A DNA stretch of 64,000 nucleotides from Burkholderia sp. WSM2230 (GTDB lineage Bacteria > Pseudomonadota > Gammaproteobacteria > Burkholderiales > Burkholderiaceae): the NCBI RefSeq assembly GCF_000472445.1, contig NZ_AXAJ01000004.1, positions 310,001-374,000 of the forward strand, in the 5' to 3' direction. Positions 20,582-30,975 of this stretch are shown here, in pieces. The notes under the pieces are model-generated. The model was not told the DNA's origin, did no database searches, and saw nothing but the letters and a program-made list of their open reading frames with translations. Within the stretch, counting starts at the first letter, position 1. Every line of letters begins with the position of its first letter. The position numbers and the translations under genes are program-made.

Positions 20582-22897
20582 TCAATCCGCCTCGCGCGCC
20601 GGCGCAAGAATCTCGCGATTGCCGTTCGACGACATCGCCGATACGACGCCGGAGTTTTCCATCTGCTCGAGCAGGCGCGCCGCGCGGTTATAGCCGATGC
20701 GCAAATGCCGCTGCACCAGCGAAATCGACGCGCGCTTGTTCTTCAGCACCACGTCCACGGCCTGGTCGTATAGCGGGTCGGACTCGCCGTCGCCCGAGCC
20801 GGCCCCGCCCGCGCCCGCCGAGCCCTCGTCGCCCTCGCCGGTCACGCCGCCTTCCAGAATGCCCTCGATATAGTTCGGCTCGCCCTGCTCCTTGAGCTTG
20901 TCGACGACACGGTGCACTTCCTCGTCGGACACGAACGCGCCGTGCACGCGCACCGGCAAGCCGCTGCCTGGCGGCAGGTACAACATGTCGCCCATGCCGA
21001 GCAGCGATTCCGCGCCCTGCTGATCGAGAATCGTGCGCGAGTCGATTTTCGACGACACCTGGAACGCCATCCGCGTCGGCACGTTGGCCTTGATGAGGCC
21101 GGTGATCACGTCGACCGATGGACGCTGCGTCGCGAGAATCAGATGAATACCCGCCGCGCGCGCCTTCTGCGCGATCCGCGCGATCAGTTCCTCGACCTTC
21201 TTGCCGACCACCATCATCAGGTCCGCGAGTTCGTCGATCACGATCACGATGTTAGGCAGGCGCGTGAGCGGTTCCGGATCGTCCGGCGTGAGGCTGAACG
21301 GGTTCGGCAGCTTTTCCTCACGTTTCGCGGCTTCGTCGATCTTGTTGTTATAGCCCGCGAGATTTCGCACGCCGAGCTTGCTCATCAGCTTGTAGCGGCG
21401 CTCCATTTCGGCGACCGCCCAGTTGAGCGCGTGGCCGGCCTGGCGCATGTCCGTCACGACCGGACACAGCAGATGCGGAATGCCTTCGTAGACGCTCATT
21501 TCGAGCATCTTCGGATCGATCAGGATCATGCGTACCTGGTCCGCGCTCGCCTTGTAGAGCAGCGACAGAATCATCGCGTTGATACCGACCGACTTGCCCG
21601 AACCGGTCGTACCGGCCACGAGCAGGTGAGGCATCTTCGCGAGGTCCGCGCAGACGGGCTTGCCGCCGATGTCCTTGCCGAGGCCCATGGTCAGCGGCGA
21701 CGCGGCGTCCGCATAAACCGCCGAGCCGAGAATCTCCGACAGACTCACGGTCTGGCGGCGCTGATTCGGCAACTCGAGCGCCATGTAGTTCTTGCCCGGA
21801 ATCGTCTCGACAACGCGAATCGACACCAGCGACAGCGAACGCGCGAGGTCCTTCGCCAGATTCACGATCTGGCTGCCCTTCACGCCGGTGGCCGGTTCGA
21901 TCTCGTAGCGCGTGACGACCGGGCCCGGATACGCGGCAACCACGCTCACTTCGACGCCGAAGTCCTTGAGCTTTTTTTCGATCAGACGCGAGGTGAACTC
22001 GAGCGTATCGGCGGAAATGGTTTCCTGCGCGGCCGGCGCCGGGTCGAGCAGCGAAATGGGCGGCAACGTGGAATCGCCCGGCAGATCGGTGAAGAGCGGC
22101 ACCTGCCGTTCTTTCTCGACGCGCTCCGACTTCGCGGGCGTGACGACCGGCGGCACGATCACAACCGGCTCGTGTTCCTCGATACGCACGCGGCCCTTTT
22201 CGACCTTGCCTTCGCGCTTGACCGCGGCGGCTTCGCCCAGCTTGCGGTCGCGCCCGGCCTCGCGGCGCAGCTTCGCAAAGGTCACGGCCGAGATGATCGA
22301 CTCGCCGACCTTTTCCGACACGGACAGCCACGAGAAACGGAAATACAGCGACAGGCCGATGGCCAGCACGATCAGCAATGCAAGTGTGCCGCCGGTGAAA
22401 CCGAGCGCGTGCGACACGCCGCGCGCGACCGCCTCGCCGATCACGCCGCCCGGCGCACGCGGCAGTTGCACTTTCAGCGACCACATGCGCAGCGCCTCGA
22501 TACCGTCGCAGGCGAGCAGCACGAGCATGAATGCGAAGGCGTCCGCGAGCCACGTGGTGTCGCGCGGCGCGTCTTCCGGCAATTCCTCGTGGCGGGTGAT
22601 GCGCTTGTAATTCGCGGAGATGTGCCGGCCCAGCAGCACGATCCACCAGTAGGCGGAAAGGCCGAACAGCAGCAGCAGGATGTCCGAAGTCCACGCGCCC
22701 ACGCGGCCCGCCCAGTTGGCGATGTGATCGACCTGCGCGGCGTGCGTCCAGCTCGGATCGCGCCGGCTGTAGCTGACGAGCGCCATCAGCAGGAACACGC
22801 CGAGCGCGACCTGCAGGATCCAGCGGATTTCGGTGAAGAGGCGCGACATGCGGTGCGGCAATGCCTGCGCGCTCGCGGAATAAGGAGCTTTTGCCAT
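20582..22897 (-). CDS. ftsK: DNA translocase FtsK
   Basis: FtsK is a septum-anchored motor that pumps chromosome ends apart and activates XerCD at dif. The start at 22897 ([20 protein letters not shown]) gives 771 aa. Four to five membrane helices occupy residues ~20-185, followed by a short charged linker of ~100 residues. The motor domain has Walker [15 protein letters not shown] and Walker [14 protein letters not shown], plus [20 protein letters not shown]. The C-terminal winged-helix gamma domain ([23 protein letters not shown]) reads KOPS sites, and a Gly/Ser/Asp-rich hinge precedes it. The linker is much shorter than in E. coli FtsK. It is divergent from trxB. Confidence 0.97.
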   Translation of the reverse strand: MAKAPYSASAQALPHRMSRLFTEIRWILQVALGVFLLMALVSYSRRDPSWTHAAQVDHIANWAGRVGAWTSDILLLLFGLSAYWWIVLLGRHISANYKRITRHEELPEDAPRDTTWLADAFAFMLVLLACDGIEALRMWSLKVQLPRAPGGVIGEAVARGVSHALGFTGGTLALLIVLAIGLSLYFRFSWLSVSEKVGESIISAVTFAKLRREAGRDRKLGEAAAVKREGKVEKGRVRIEEHEPVVIVPPVVTPAKSERVEKERQVPLFTDLPGDSTLPPISLLDPAPAAQETISADTLEFTSRLIEKKLKDFGVEVSVVAAYPGPVVTRYEIEPATGVKGSQIVNLAKDLARSLSLVSIRVVETIPGKNYMALELPNQRRQTVSLSEILGSAVYADAASPLTMGLGKDIGGKPVCADLAKMPHLLVAGTTGSGKSVGINAMILSLLYKASADQVRMILIDPKMLEMSVYEGIPHLLCPVVTDMRQAGHALNWAVAEMERRYKLMSKLGVRNLAGYNNKIDEAAKREEKLPNPFSLTPDDPEPLTRLPNIVIVIDELADLMMVVGKKVEELIARIAQKARAAGIHLILATQRPSVDVITGLIKANVPTRMAFQVSSKIDSRTILDQQGAESLLGMGDMLYLPPGSGLPVRVHGAFVSDEEVHRVVDKLKEQGEPNYIEGILEGGVTGEGDEGSAGAGGAGSGDGESDPLYDQAVDVVLKNKRASISLVQRHLRIGYNRAARLLEQMENSGVVSAMSSNGNREILAPAREAD

Positions 22898-24221
<1,324 letters not shown>

Positions 24222-24290
24222 TCCGCAGCGCCTGCGCGCCAACGCAACGGTAAAATGGCGGCTGGGCGTGGCCCAGCCGCTCGCTGAATG

Positions 24291-24324
24291 AAAGGCCACG
24301 GCTCACGAGCCGGCGGCCTTTTTT
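24291..24324 (+). terminator. Intrinsic terminator after trxB
   Basis: AAAGGCC-A-CGGCT at 24291-24303, loop CACG, then AGCCG-GC-GGCC at 24308-24318 and TTTTTT at 24319-24324. A second, T-less hairpin (GGCTGGGC/GCCCAGCC) sits just upstream at about 24260-24279. Confidence 0.85.
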
Positions 24325-24420
24325 CATGTGAAGCCGCATCATGGTTGCGCGAGGCGCGGCGCGACCAGATCGCCGCGTGACCAGATAGTTTTCCGCGTTT
24401 TTTCCGCGTCTATTACCGCT

Positions 24421-25194
24421 ATGCCGAAGAATCACCCACACCCAAACGAGCCGAAACGGGCACGCGCCGCCGCGCCGGCCTCGCGCGAACCGGCGACGCC
24501 CGCCGCGAAGCCTGCCATCGAGCCGGCCGCGGGCCTGGCCGGCCTCTCCGCGCTGCGCGACGCATTGAAGATCGACGCGCAAAAGCGTGAGCGCGAACGC
24601 GCTGCGGCGGCAGCCGCGAAGCGCGAAGCGGCTGCGGACGCTGACCTGTTTCGCCGCGAGATTGGCGAAGTCGCGCCGCTCGCGGTGCCGCCGCGCGCAT
24701 CGTTGCCGCGCAATCCTCCGCCGCCGCTGCCGGTGCAAACCCGGCTCGACGAAGAAGCGGTGCTGCACGAAGCGATTTCCGACGAGTACGACCCCGAGGT
24801 ACTGCTCGACACGGACGAAACGCTCTCCTATTGCCGCCCCGGCGTAAGCCAGGAAGTCGTGCGAAAACTGCGGCGCGGCGACTGGATCGTGCAGGCGCAG
24901 ATCGATCTGCACGGCATGCGGCGCGAGGAAGCGCGCGAGGCGCTGGCCGAGTTCATCCGCGAGTCGGTCAAGCGCGGCTTGCGCTGTCTGCGGGTGATTC
25001 ACGGCAAGGGCCTCGGATCGATCGGCAAGGAACCGGTGCTGAAGGGCAAAGTGCGCGCGTGGCTAGTGCAGAAGAACGAAGTGATCGCGTTTTGCCAGGC
25101 GCGCCCGCATGACGGCGGCGCCGGCGCGGTCGTCGTACTGCTTCAGCCGGGCGCGGCACCGGCTTACGCCAGACCTTCGACGGAGCCGCGGTGA
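24421..25194 (+). CDS. Smr-domain protein (MutS2/SmrA-like)
   Basis: The 257-aa product has an N-terminal half rich in Ala, Pro, Arg and Glu, probably disordered or coiled (RERERAAAAAAKREAAAD), and a C-terminal Smr domain. The domain keeps both hallmarks: D-L-H-G at residues 162-165 (QIDLHGMRREEAREALAEF) and HGKG at 194-197 (RVIHGKGLGS). Smr domains are nicking endonucleases or RNA-cleaving modules. Stand-alone forms resemble SmrA/SmrB, and SmrB acts on collided ribosomes in E. coli. Which one this matches is not certain. The ATG at 24421 is the first that avoids a spurious extension. Its stop overlaps the GTG of the next gene, so the two are probably co-translated. Confidence 0.9.
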   Translation: MPKNHPHPNEPKRARAAAPASREPATPAAKPAIEPAAGLAGLSALRDALKIDAQKRERERAAAAAAKREAAADADLFRREIGEVAPLAVPPRASLPRNPPPPLPVQTRLDEEAVLHEAISDEYDPEVLLDTDETLSYCRPGVSQEVVRKLRRGDWIVQAQIDLHGMRREEAREALAEFIRESVKRGLRCLRVIHGKGLGSIGKEPVLKGKVRAWLVQKNEVIAFCQARPHDGGAGAVVVLLQPGAAPAYARPSTEPR

Positions 25195-25814
25195 TCCATC
25201 CCAGACTCACGCTGGCGCTTTCCATCATGGAGGCGCTGGCCATCTTTGCGTACGCTATTTCCGGCTTCATCGAGGCGAGGACGCGGCGCCTTGACGCGGT
25301 CGGCACGTTTCTCGTGGCGATCGCCACGGCTTTCGGCGGCGGCACGCTGCGCGACGTGCTGCTCGAGCGCCGGCCGTTCTATTGGGTCGAGCATCAGGAC
25401 TATCTGATCGCCATCTTCGCGATGTCGCTGTTCGCGCCGACGCTGCTCAAGATGACTTCGCGTCTTTTGTCAGAGCGCGTGCTGCTGGTGGCCGATGCGA
25501 TCGGCCTCGGCCTTTTCAGCATTGCGGGCACCTCCATCGCGCATGACGCGCAAATGCCCTGGTTCACGTCAGTGATGATGGGCGTGGCCACAGGCGTTTT
25601 CGGCGGCGTGATCCGCGACGTGCTGTGCAACGAGGTGCCGCTAATCTTGCGCGATTCGCGGCCTTACGCGACGTGCGCTTTCGTCGGCTGCTGGCTGTAT
25701 GTTTTGCTGGACTACGTGAACTTCGACACGGTGTATAGCGTGCTGGTCGCCACCGGGTTCATTCTGCTCGCGCGGCTCGCGACGTTCCGCCTCAATGTAC
25801 GCCTGCCGCATTAG
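25191..25814 (+). CDS. Trimeric intracellular cation channel (TRIC)-like UPF0126 membrane protein
   Basis: This 207-aa inner-membrane protein has seven hydrophobic segments arranged as an internal duplication: FAYAISGFIEARTRRLDAVG and GGGTLRDVLLERRPF in the first half, LGLFSIAGTSIAH and GVFGGVIRDVLCNEVPLIL in the second. The two G-G-x-x-R-D motifs are the family signature (YadS/YicG type, related to TRIC cation channels). The GTG at 25191 overlaps the Smr stop in a GTGA and gives a full first helix. A later ATG at 25227 would cut into it. A GC-rich hairpin without a T run lies just after the stop near 25834-25858. Confidence 0.9.
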   Translation: MIHPRLTLALSIMEALAIFAYAISGFIEARTRRLDAVGTFLVAIATAFGGGTLRDVLLERRPFYWVEHQDYLIAIFAMSLFAPTLLKMTSRLLSERVLLVADAIGLGLFSIAGTSIAHDAQMPWFTSVMMGVATGVFGGVIRDVLCNEVPLILRDSRPYATCAFVGCWLYVLLDYVNFDTVYSVLVATGFILLARLATFRLNVRLPH

Positions 25815-25947
25815 CGGCTTTTTGCTTCGTGATCGCCGGGCGCCTGGTCGCCCGGCGCGGCGTGTCGATTTTCGCCGTGCCCGTTCGTCGTGATCTGAGC
25901 GGCCCAGCCGGGCCGCAGCACACGTCCAACCGTCAAAGGTGATCACG

Positions 25948-26607
25948 ATGAGCCTCAAGCTATACGCCCACCCTTTTTCCTTGTACTGCCAGAAGGCGCT
26001 GATCGCGCTCTACGAGAACGGCACGCCGTTCGAGTTCCGCCTGCTCGCGTACGACAATCCGCAGATCATGGCCGAATTCGCCGAACTGTGGCCGATCAAG
26101 CGCTTTCCCGTGCTGGTCGACAGCGGGCGCACGGTGATGGAGGCGAGCATCATCATCGAATATCTCGGGCTCTACTATCCGGGGCCGGTGGCGCTCCTGC
26201 CCACCGACGCCCGCGCGGCGCTCGAAGTGCGCAGCATGGACCGCTTCTTCGACAACTATATTTCGACGCCTCAGCAGAAGGTCGTGTTCGACAGCCTGCG
26301 CCCCGAAGCCGAACGCGACAAGCGCGGCGTCGCGGAGGCTCGCGCAATGCTCGACACCGCCTATGCGTGGCTCGACAGGACCATGGCGGGTCGCGAATGG
26401 GCGGCGGGAGATACGTTCAGTCTTGCCGATTGCGCGGCCGCGCCCGCGCTCTTTTACGCCGACTGGACCCACCCGATCGACCCGGGGTTCGCACAGGTGC
26501 GTGCTTATCGCGAGCGCCTGCTGGCGCGTCCGTCGTTTGCCCGCGCGGTGGACGAGGCGAGGCCATATCGCCCGCTGTTCCCGCTCGGCGCGCCTGACCG
26601 GGACTGA
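25948..26607 (+). CDS. Glutathione S-transferase family protein
   Basis: The ATG at 25948 (MSLKLYAHPFSLYCQKALIAL) follows AAAGG; a GTG three codons upstream is also open. The 219-aa product has the thioredoxin-like N-terminal domain with PFSLYCQKA at the glutathione-contact helix, the cis-Pro KRFPVLVDSG and MEASIIIEYL. The all-helical C-terminal domain (ADTFSLADCAAAPALFYADW pattern) carries the conserved N-capping Asp. Reaction and substrate are not readable; detoxification or stress roles are typical. It is followed by a LysR gene with its own promoter. Confidence 0.88.
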   Translation: MSLKLYAHPFSLYCQKALIALYENGTPFEFRLLAYDNPQIMAEFAELWPIKRFPVLVDSGRTVMEASIIIEYLGLYYPGPVALLPTDARAALEVRSMDRFFDNYISTPQQKVVFDSLRPEAERDKRGVAEARAMLDTAYAWLDRTMAGREWAAGDTFSLADCAAAPALFYADWTHPIDPGFAQVRAYRERLLARPSFARAVDEARPYRPLFPLGAPDRD

Positions 26608-26704
26608 CCATGCCCGAGCGGGACTGAGCGAACCTGAGCGTGACTGGAGCACGGCTAAAGCGTATCGAGCGGCACCGAGCGCCATCGCGCGGCGCCTCCA
26701 CCAC

Positions 26705-26734
26705 TTGCGGACAACATTAATTCGAGCCTATACA
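26705..26734 (+). promoter_or_regulatory. Promoter candidate for the LysR gene at 26780
   Basis: TTGCGG at 26705-26710, an 18-base spacer and TATACA at 26729-26734 lie 45 bases upstream of the ATG. Confidence 0.55.
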
Positions 26735-26779
26735 CTTCACGTCGAAACCTATTTCCGCCAATTACATAGAAGGCCAAAC

Positions 26780-27697
26780 ATGGACCGTTTCGAAGCGATG
26801 GAGATATTTACGCGTGTGGTCGAGGCGAACAGCTTCACGAAAGTATCCGAATCGCTCGACCTGCCGCGCGCCAAGGTGAGCCGCACGATTCAGGCGCTCG
26901 AAGAACACGTCGGCGTGCGCCTGTTGAACCGCTCGACGCGCCAGGTCAGCGTCACGGAAGACGGCGCGCTTTTCTACGACCGCTGCGTTCGCATTCTCGC
27001 GGAAGTCGCCGACGCAGAGTCGTCGCTGTCGAACAAGCGCGAGAACCCGGTGGGCACGATCCGTGTGGATACGTCGGGCACGCTCGCCCGCGCGCTGCTG
27101 CTGCCCGCGCTCGATGACTTCTACCGGCGCTACCCTGAAATCGACGTGCGGCTTGGTCTCGCCGACCGCAACATCGACCTGATTCAGGACGCGGTGGACT
27201 GCGTGATCCGCATGGGCACGCCGGAGGAATCGAGCCTCGTCGCGCGACGCATTGGCCATGCGCGGATCGTGACGTGCGCGTCGCCTGCGTATCTGGAGAA
27301 ATACGGCACGCCGACCACGCTCGATCAATTGAGCGAGCACCGCGCGGTCAACTACGTGTCGGCGCGCACTGGCAAGACCTTTCCGTTCGAGTATGAAGTG
27401 AACGGCGAGATCGCGAAGGTCGCGATGAAAAGCGTGCTCGCGGTGAACGATGGCTCCGTCTACATCCGCGCGGGCGCGCTCGGCCACGGCATCATTCAGC
27501 CGTCGCGCTTCATGGTCGCGCATCTGATCGAGCGCGGCGTGCTCAAGGAAATTCTCACCGACTACACGAGTCCCGGCACGCCGTTGTCGATTCTGTACGC
27601 GCATCGCCGCAACCTGAGCTCGCGGCTGCGCGCCTTCACCGAATGGGTCACGGAAGTCGTGCGCAACAATCCAGACCTTCGCATTCCGGACGCTTGA
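26780..27697 (+). CDS. LysR-family transcriptional regulator
   Basis: The ATG at 26780 (MDRFEAMEIFTRVVEANSFT) gives 305 aa. The N-terminal winged helix-turn-helix covers residues ~1-60 (VSESLDLPRAKVSRTIQALEEHVGVRLL, then NRSTRQVSVTEDGALFY). The effector domain has GTIRVDTSGTLARALLLPAL and DCVIRMGTPEESSLVARRIG, as in the large CrgA/DsdC-like subgroup. The open frame extends far upstream over the glutathione S-transferase gene but is a shadow there. No divergent partner exists, and the nearest candidate target is the upstream transferase gene. The regulon is unknown. Confidence 0.9.
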   Translation: MDRFEAMEIFTRVVEANSFTKVSESLDLPRAKVSRTIQALEEHVGVRLLNRSTRQVSVTEDGALFYDRCVRILAEVADAESSLSNKRENPVGTIRVDTSGTLARALLLPALDDFYRRYPEIDVRLGLADRNIDLIQDAVDCVIRMGTPEESSLVARRIGHARIVTCASPAYLEKYGTPTTLDQLSEHRAVNYVSARTGKTFPFEYEVNGEIAKVAMKSVLAVNDGSVYIRAGALGHGIIQPSRFMVAHLIERGVLKEILTDYTSPGTPLSILYAHRRNLSSRLRAFTEWVTEVVRNNPDLRIPDA

Positions 27698-27756
27698 CGC
27701 GCGTTTGCCGAGCCGGTTGCGAAACAGAAGCAACCGCAATAGCAACAGCGAAAACA

Positions 27757-27790
27757 AAAGCCCCTTGTCTCTCACGAGCCAAGGGGCTTT
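27757..27790. terminator. Bidirectional intrinsic terminator between LysR and the sugar ABC operon
   Basis: AAAGCCCCTTG at 27757-27767 pairs with CAAGGGGCTTT at 27780-27790 across a 12-base loop. T-rich stretches flank the minus-strand side. It lies between convergent genes. Confidence 0.82.
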
Positions 27791-27827
27791 CTGCTTCGGA
27801 ACAGATGACGCGAAACGCAGTCGCGCC

Positions 27828-28943
27828 TTAAGCGATCCGCTCTTCGTTCGACGGGTCGAACAACACCGCCTTCGACGTATCGAACAGCAGCGTGGTGTTC
27901 GTCAACGGCTGCGGATTCGAAGCCGGGTGCACGCGGCTCACCACGCGCTTGCCGTTGACCTGCGCGAACACGAGCGTGTCCGGACCGGTCGGCTCGATCA
28001 CGTCGACCTTCACTTCGATCTGCTGCAGCTTGCCGTGATCGCCATGCGCGCCGCGCGAATCGGTAATGCGCTCCGGACGCAAGCCGAGAATCACTTCACG
28101 ACCGATGTGCGACTTGACCTTGGCCGAGTCGAACGGCAGCACGAGCGCCGTGCGCGCGACGCCCGTGTCGAGTTCGAGGCCCACGCCCGCGCCCTGCTCG
28201 ACGAGCTTGCCCTGAATGAAGTTCATCGGCGGCGCGCCGATGAAGCCGGCCACGAACAGATTCGACGGCGAATCGTAGATCTCCTGCGGCGCGCCGAATT
28301 GCTGGACGATGCCGTCTTTCATCACGGCGATGCGGTCGCCGAGCGTCATTGCTTCGATCTGATCGTGCGTCACGTAGACGATCGTCGTGCCGAGGCGTTG
28401 ATGCAGCAGCTTGATTTCCGAGCGCATTTCGATGCGCAGTTTGGCGTCCAGGTTCGACAGTGGTTCGTCGAACAGGAACATCACCGGGTCGCGCGCGAGC
28501 GCACGGCCCATTGCCACACGCTGACGCTGGCCACCGGACAACTGCCCCGGCTTGCGATCAAGCAGATGCGTGATCTGCAGCGTGTTCGACACGCGGTCGA
28601 CAATCTGCGCCTGCTCGCTTTTCGGCACCTTGCGGATGTTCAGGCCGAACGAGATGTTCTCGCGCACCGTCATCGACGGATACAGCGCGTATGACTGGAA
28701 CACCATCGCGATATCGCGGTCTTTCGGCGACAGGTTATTCACCGTCTTGCCGTCGATCTGGATCTCGCCCTTGGTCACCGTTTCGAGCCCGGCAATCATG
28801 TTGAGCAGCGTCGACTTGCCGCAGCCCGAGCCGCCGACGAGAATCAGGAACTGGCCGTCTTCGATGTCGATGTTGACACCCTTCAGAACCGGCACCCCAT
28901 TCGGGTAAGTCTTGTACACGTCACGGATGGAAAGGCTTGCCAT
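27828..28943 (-). CDS. gtsD: Glucose-type sugar ABC transporter, ATP-binding subunit
   Basis: This 371-aa ATPase of the MalK/UgpC group would power sugar import through the two upstream permeases. Walker A (GGSGCGKST), the signature LSGGQRQRVAMGRALAR, Walker B (PVMFLFDEPLSNLDA) and the switch His (YVTHDQ) are all present. From about residue 235 on there is the C-terminal OB-type regulatory domain (VILGLRPERI). It is the last gene of a minus-strand operon, 103 bases after the second permease gene. The gene name follows the Pseudomonas glucose system and rests on context: the operon diverges from zwf-pgl-glk. Confidence 0.92.
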   Translation of the reverse strand: MASLSIRDVYKTYPNGVPVLKGVNIDIEDGQFLILVGGSGCGKSTLLNMIAGLETVTKGEIQIDGKTVNNLSPKDRDIAMVFQSYALYPSMTVRENISFGLNIRKVPKSEQAQIVDRVSNTLQITHLLDRKPGQLSGGQRQRVAMGRALARDPVMFLFDEPLSNLDAKLRIEMRSEIKLLHQRLGTTIVYVTHDQIEAMTLGDRIAVMKDGIVQQFGAPQEIYDSPSNLFVAGFIGAPPMNFIQGKLVEQGAGVGLELDTGVARTALVLPFDSAKVKSHIGREVILGLRPERITDSRGAHGDHGKLQQIEVKVDVIEPTGPDTLVFAQVNGKRVVSRVHPASNPQPLTNTTLLFDTSKAVLFDPSNEERIA

Positions 28944-29046
28944 GCTGTGAATCCTCTAGTCTCTGGTACTGCTTGAAATCGTCTTGTCGGGTGACGGCGG
29001 CACTGGTTTAGTGAAGCGCCGCCGCGCCCGGATGGTCTGTCGAGGG

Positions 29047-29904
29047 TTAGCCCTTCACTGCGCCGGCCGTCAGGCCGCGCACGAAATAGCGTCCAGCCAC
29101 GATGTAGACGAGCAAGGTCGGCAGTGCGGCGATGATCGCACCGGCCATGTCCACGTTGTATTCCTTCACGCCGGTCGAAGTATTCACGAGGTTGTTCAGC
29201 GCCACCGTGATCGGCATTGAATCGACGCCGGAGAACACGATACCGAACAGGAAGTCATTCCAGATCTGCGTGAATTGCCAGATCAGGCACACCATGAAGA
29301 TCGGCAGCGACACGGGTAGCAGAATCTTCGTGAAAATCGTGAAGAAACCCGCGCCGTCGATGCGCGCCGCCTTCACGAGTTCAGCCGGAACGCTCACGTA
29401 GAAGTTGCGGAAGAACATGGTCGTGAACGCAATACCGTAGATCACGTGTACCACCACCAGACCGGTCGTCGTGTTCGACAAACCGAGCGCGCCTTCGAAA
29501 CGCGCCATCGGCAACAGGATCGCCTGGAACGGAATGAAGCAGCCGACGAGCAGCATCGTGAAGATCGGATCGGCGCCGCGGAAACGCCAGTGCGTCAGCA
29601 CATAGCCGTTGAACGCACCGATGATCGACGAAATCAGCACCGCCGGAATCACCATGCGCACCGAGTTCATGAAGAACGGCTGCATGCCGTCGCAACGCAC
29701 GCCCGTACACGCGCCGCTCCATGCCTTGATCCACGGATCGACAGTCCAATGTGAAGGCGGCGTAAGCAGGTTGCCGGTGCGCAGCTGGTCGATGTCCTTG
29801 AACGACGTGGACAGCATCACATAGAGCGGAAACAGGAAGTACAGGGCGAACAGAATCAGGGCCGCGTAAATGACGGCACGGCTGATCGTCATCTTAGGCT
29901 GCAT
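29047..29904 (-). CDS. gtsC: Glucose-type sugar ABC transporter, permease subunit (MalG-like)
   Basis: This 285-aa inner-membrane protein has six helices. The EAA loop, which contacts the ATPase, reads VPAELVKAARIDGAGFFTIFTKILLP, near residues 185-210. The first periplasmic loop contains two Cys (SGACTGVRCDGMQ), typical of glucose/mannose systems of this kind. Its ATG at 29904 overlaps the end of the first permease gene by 11 bases, so translation is probably coupled. Confidence 0.92.
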   Translation of the reverse strand: MQPKMTISRAVIYAALILFALYFLFPLYVMLSTSFKDIDQLRTGNLLTPPSHWTVDPWIKAWSGACTGVRCDGMQPFFMNSVRMVIPAVLISSIIGAFNGYVLTHWRFRGADPIFTMLLVGCFIPFQAILLPMARFEGALGLSNTTTGLVVVHVIYGIAFTTMFFRNFYVSVPAELVKAARIDGAGFFTIFTKILLPVSLPIFMVCLIWQFTQIWNDFLFGIVFSGVDSMPITVALNNLVNTSTGVKEYNVDMAGAIIAALPTLLVYIVAGRYFVRGLTAGAVKG

Positions 29905-30832
29905 TGCGGGTGCTCCTCGATTCCAGATACATGAGCGGCACGAGCACGGCCACGACGGTGGCGAGCATCATGATCGACGATGCCGCGCCGACGCCGAGCT
30001 GCCCGCGATTGAACGAAAACGTGTACATGAAAATGGCCGGCAGCGACGACGAAGTGCCAGGACCGCCCGCAGTCAATGCGACGACGAGGTCGAACGTCTT
30101 GATCGTGATATGGCAAAGAATCAGCAGCACCGAGAAGAACACCGGGCGCATGCTCGGAATCACAATCTTCCGGTAGATGGTGGGCAGGTTCGCGCCATCC
30201 ATCTGCGCGGCCTTGAAAATTTCACTGTCCACACCGCGCAGGCCGGCGAGAAACAGCGCCATCACGAAGCCGGTGGATTGCCACACCGCCGCGATCACCA
30301 CGCAGAAAATCGCTTTGTCAGGGTCGCCGAGCCAGCCAAACGAGAAGCTCGTCCAGCCCCAGTCGTGAAAGACTTTTTCGAGGCCGATGCTCGGCGTCAT
30401 GATCCATTGCCACGCCGTGCCGGTCACGATGAACGACAGCGCCATCGGATAGAGAAACACTGCGCGCAGCGCGCCCTCGTTGCGGATCTGCTGATCGAGC
30501 AGGATCGCGAGAAAGAGACCGAGGCCGATACAGATGCCGATGAACGGAATGCCGAACCAGCCGAGGTTCGCAGCCGAGGTCCAGAATACGTCGTTATCGA
30601 ACAGTTCGCGATAACGGTCGAAACCGACAAAATCATAGCGCGGCATGAGCCGCGAGTTGGACATCGACAGATAGCCGGTGATGGCGATGAAGCCATACAC
30701 GAAGATCAGGCTGATCACGACGCTGGGTGCGAGCACCAGCTTCGGAATCCAGCGATCGGCAAGGGCCGCCATGGGCGACGTGCGGCGGGCGACGGTAGCC
30801 GTTTTCCCGTTTCCGCTGATAGAAGCAGTCAC
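29894..30832 (-). CDS. gtsB: Glucose-type sugar ABC transporter, permease subunit (MalF-like)
   Basis: The best start is a GTG at 30832, because AGGAG lies 7 bases upstream. An earlier in-frame start at 30952 would add 40 residues of non-membrane sequence and run into the inverted repeat. The product is then 312 aa with about six helices. Its EAA loop reads VDSEIFKAAQMDGANLPTIYRKIVIP. It pairs with the second permease to form the channel. It lies 143 bases downstream of the binding-protein gene, and a strong stem-loop sits in that gap. Confidence 0.9.
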   Translation of the reverse strand: MTASISGNGKTATVARRTSPMAALADRWIPKLVLAPSVVISLIFVYGFIAITGYLSMSNSRLMPRYDFVGFDRYRELFDNDVFWTSAANLGWFGIPFIGICIGLGLFLAILLDQQIRNEGALRAVFLYPMALSFIVTGTAWQWIMTPSIGLEKVFHDWGWTSFSFGWLGDPDKAIFCVVIAAVWQSTGFVMALFLAGLRGVDSEIFKAAQMDGANLPTIYRKIVIPSMRPVFFSVLLILCHITIKTFDLVVALTAGGPGTSSSLPAIFMYTFSFNRGQLGVGAASSIMMLATVVAVLVPLMYLESRSTRNAA

Positions 30833-30931
30833 TACTCGACTCCTGCTGAAACTGTCAGGTGAAGCCGCGTGCATCGGATACGCGCAGTGCAAGCAACGCA
30901 TCGCATTGCGCGAATTCACGCGATCAACGGC

Positions 30932-30967
30932 GCGAAGGGCGCGCCGATACACCGGCGCGCCCTTCGC
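30932..30967. repeat. Perfect 15-bp inverted repeat between gtsA and gtsB
   Basis: GCGAAGGGCGCGCCG at 30932-30946 pairs with CGGCGCGCCCTTCGC at 30953-30967 around a 6-base loop. It starts 9 bases after the gtsA stop codon. No T run follows on the minus strand, so it is not a standard terminator. It fits an mRNA 3'-end stabiliser or partial attenuator. Confidence 0.9.
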
Positions 30968-30975
30968 AACTTCAC

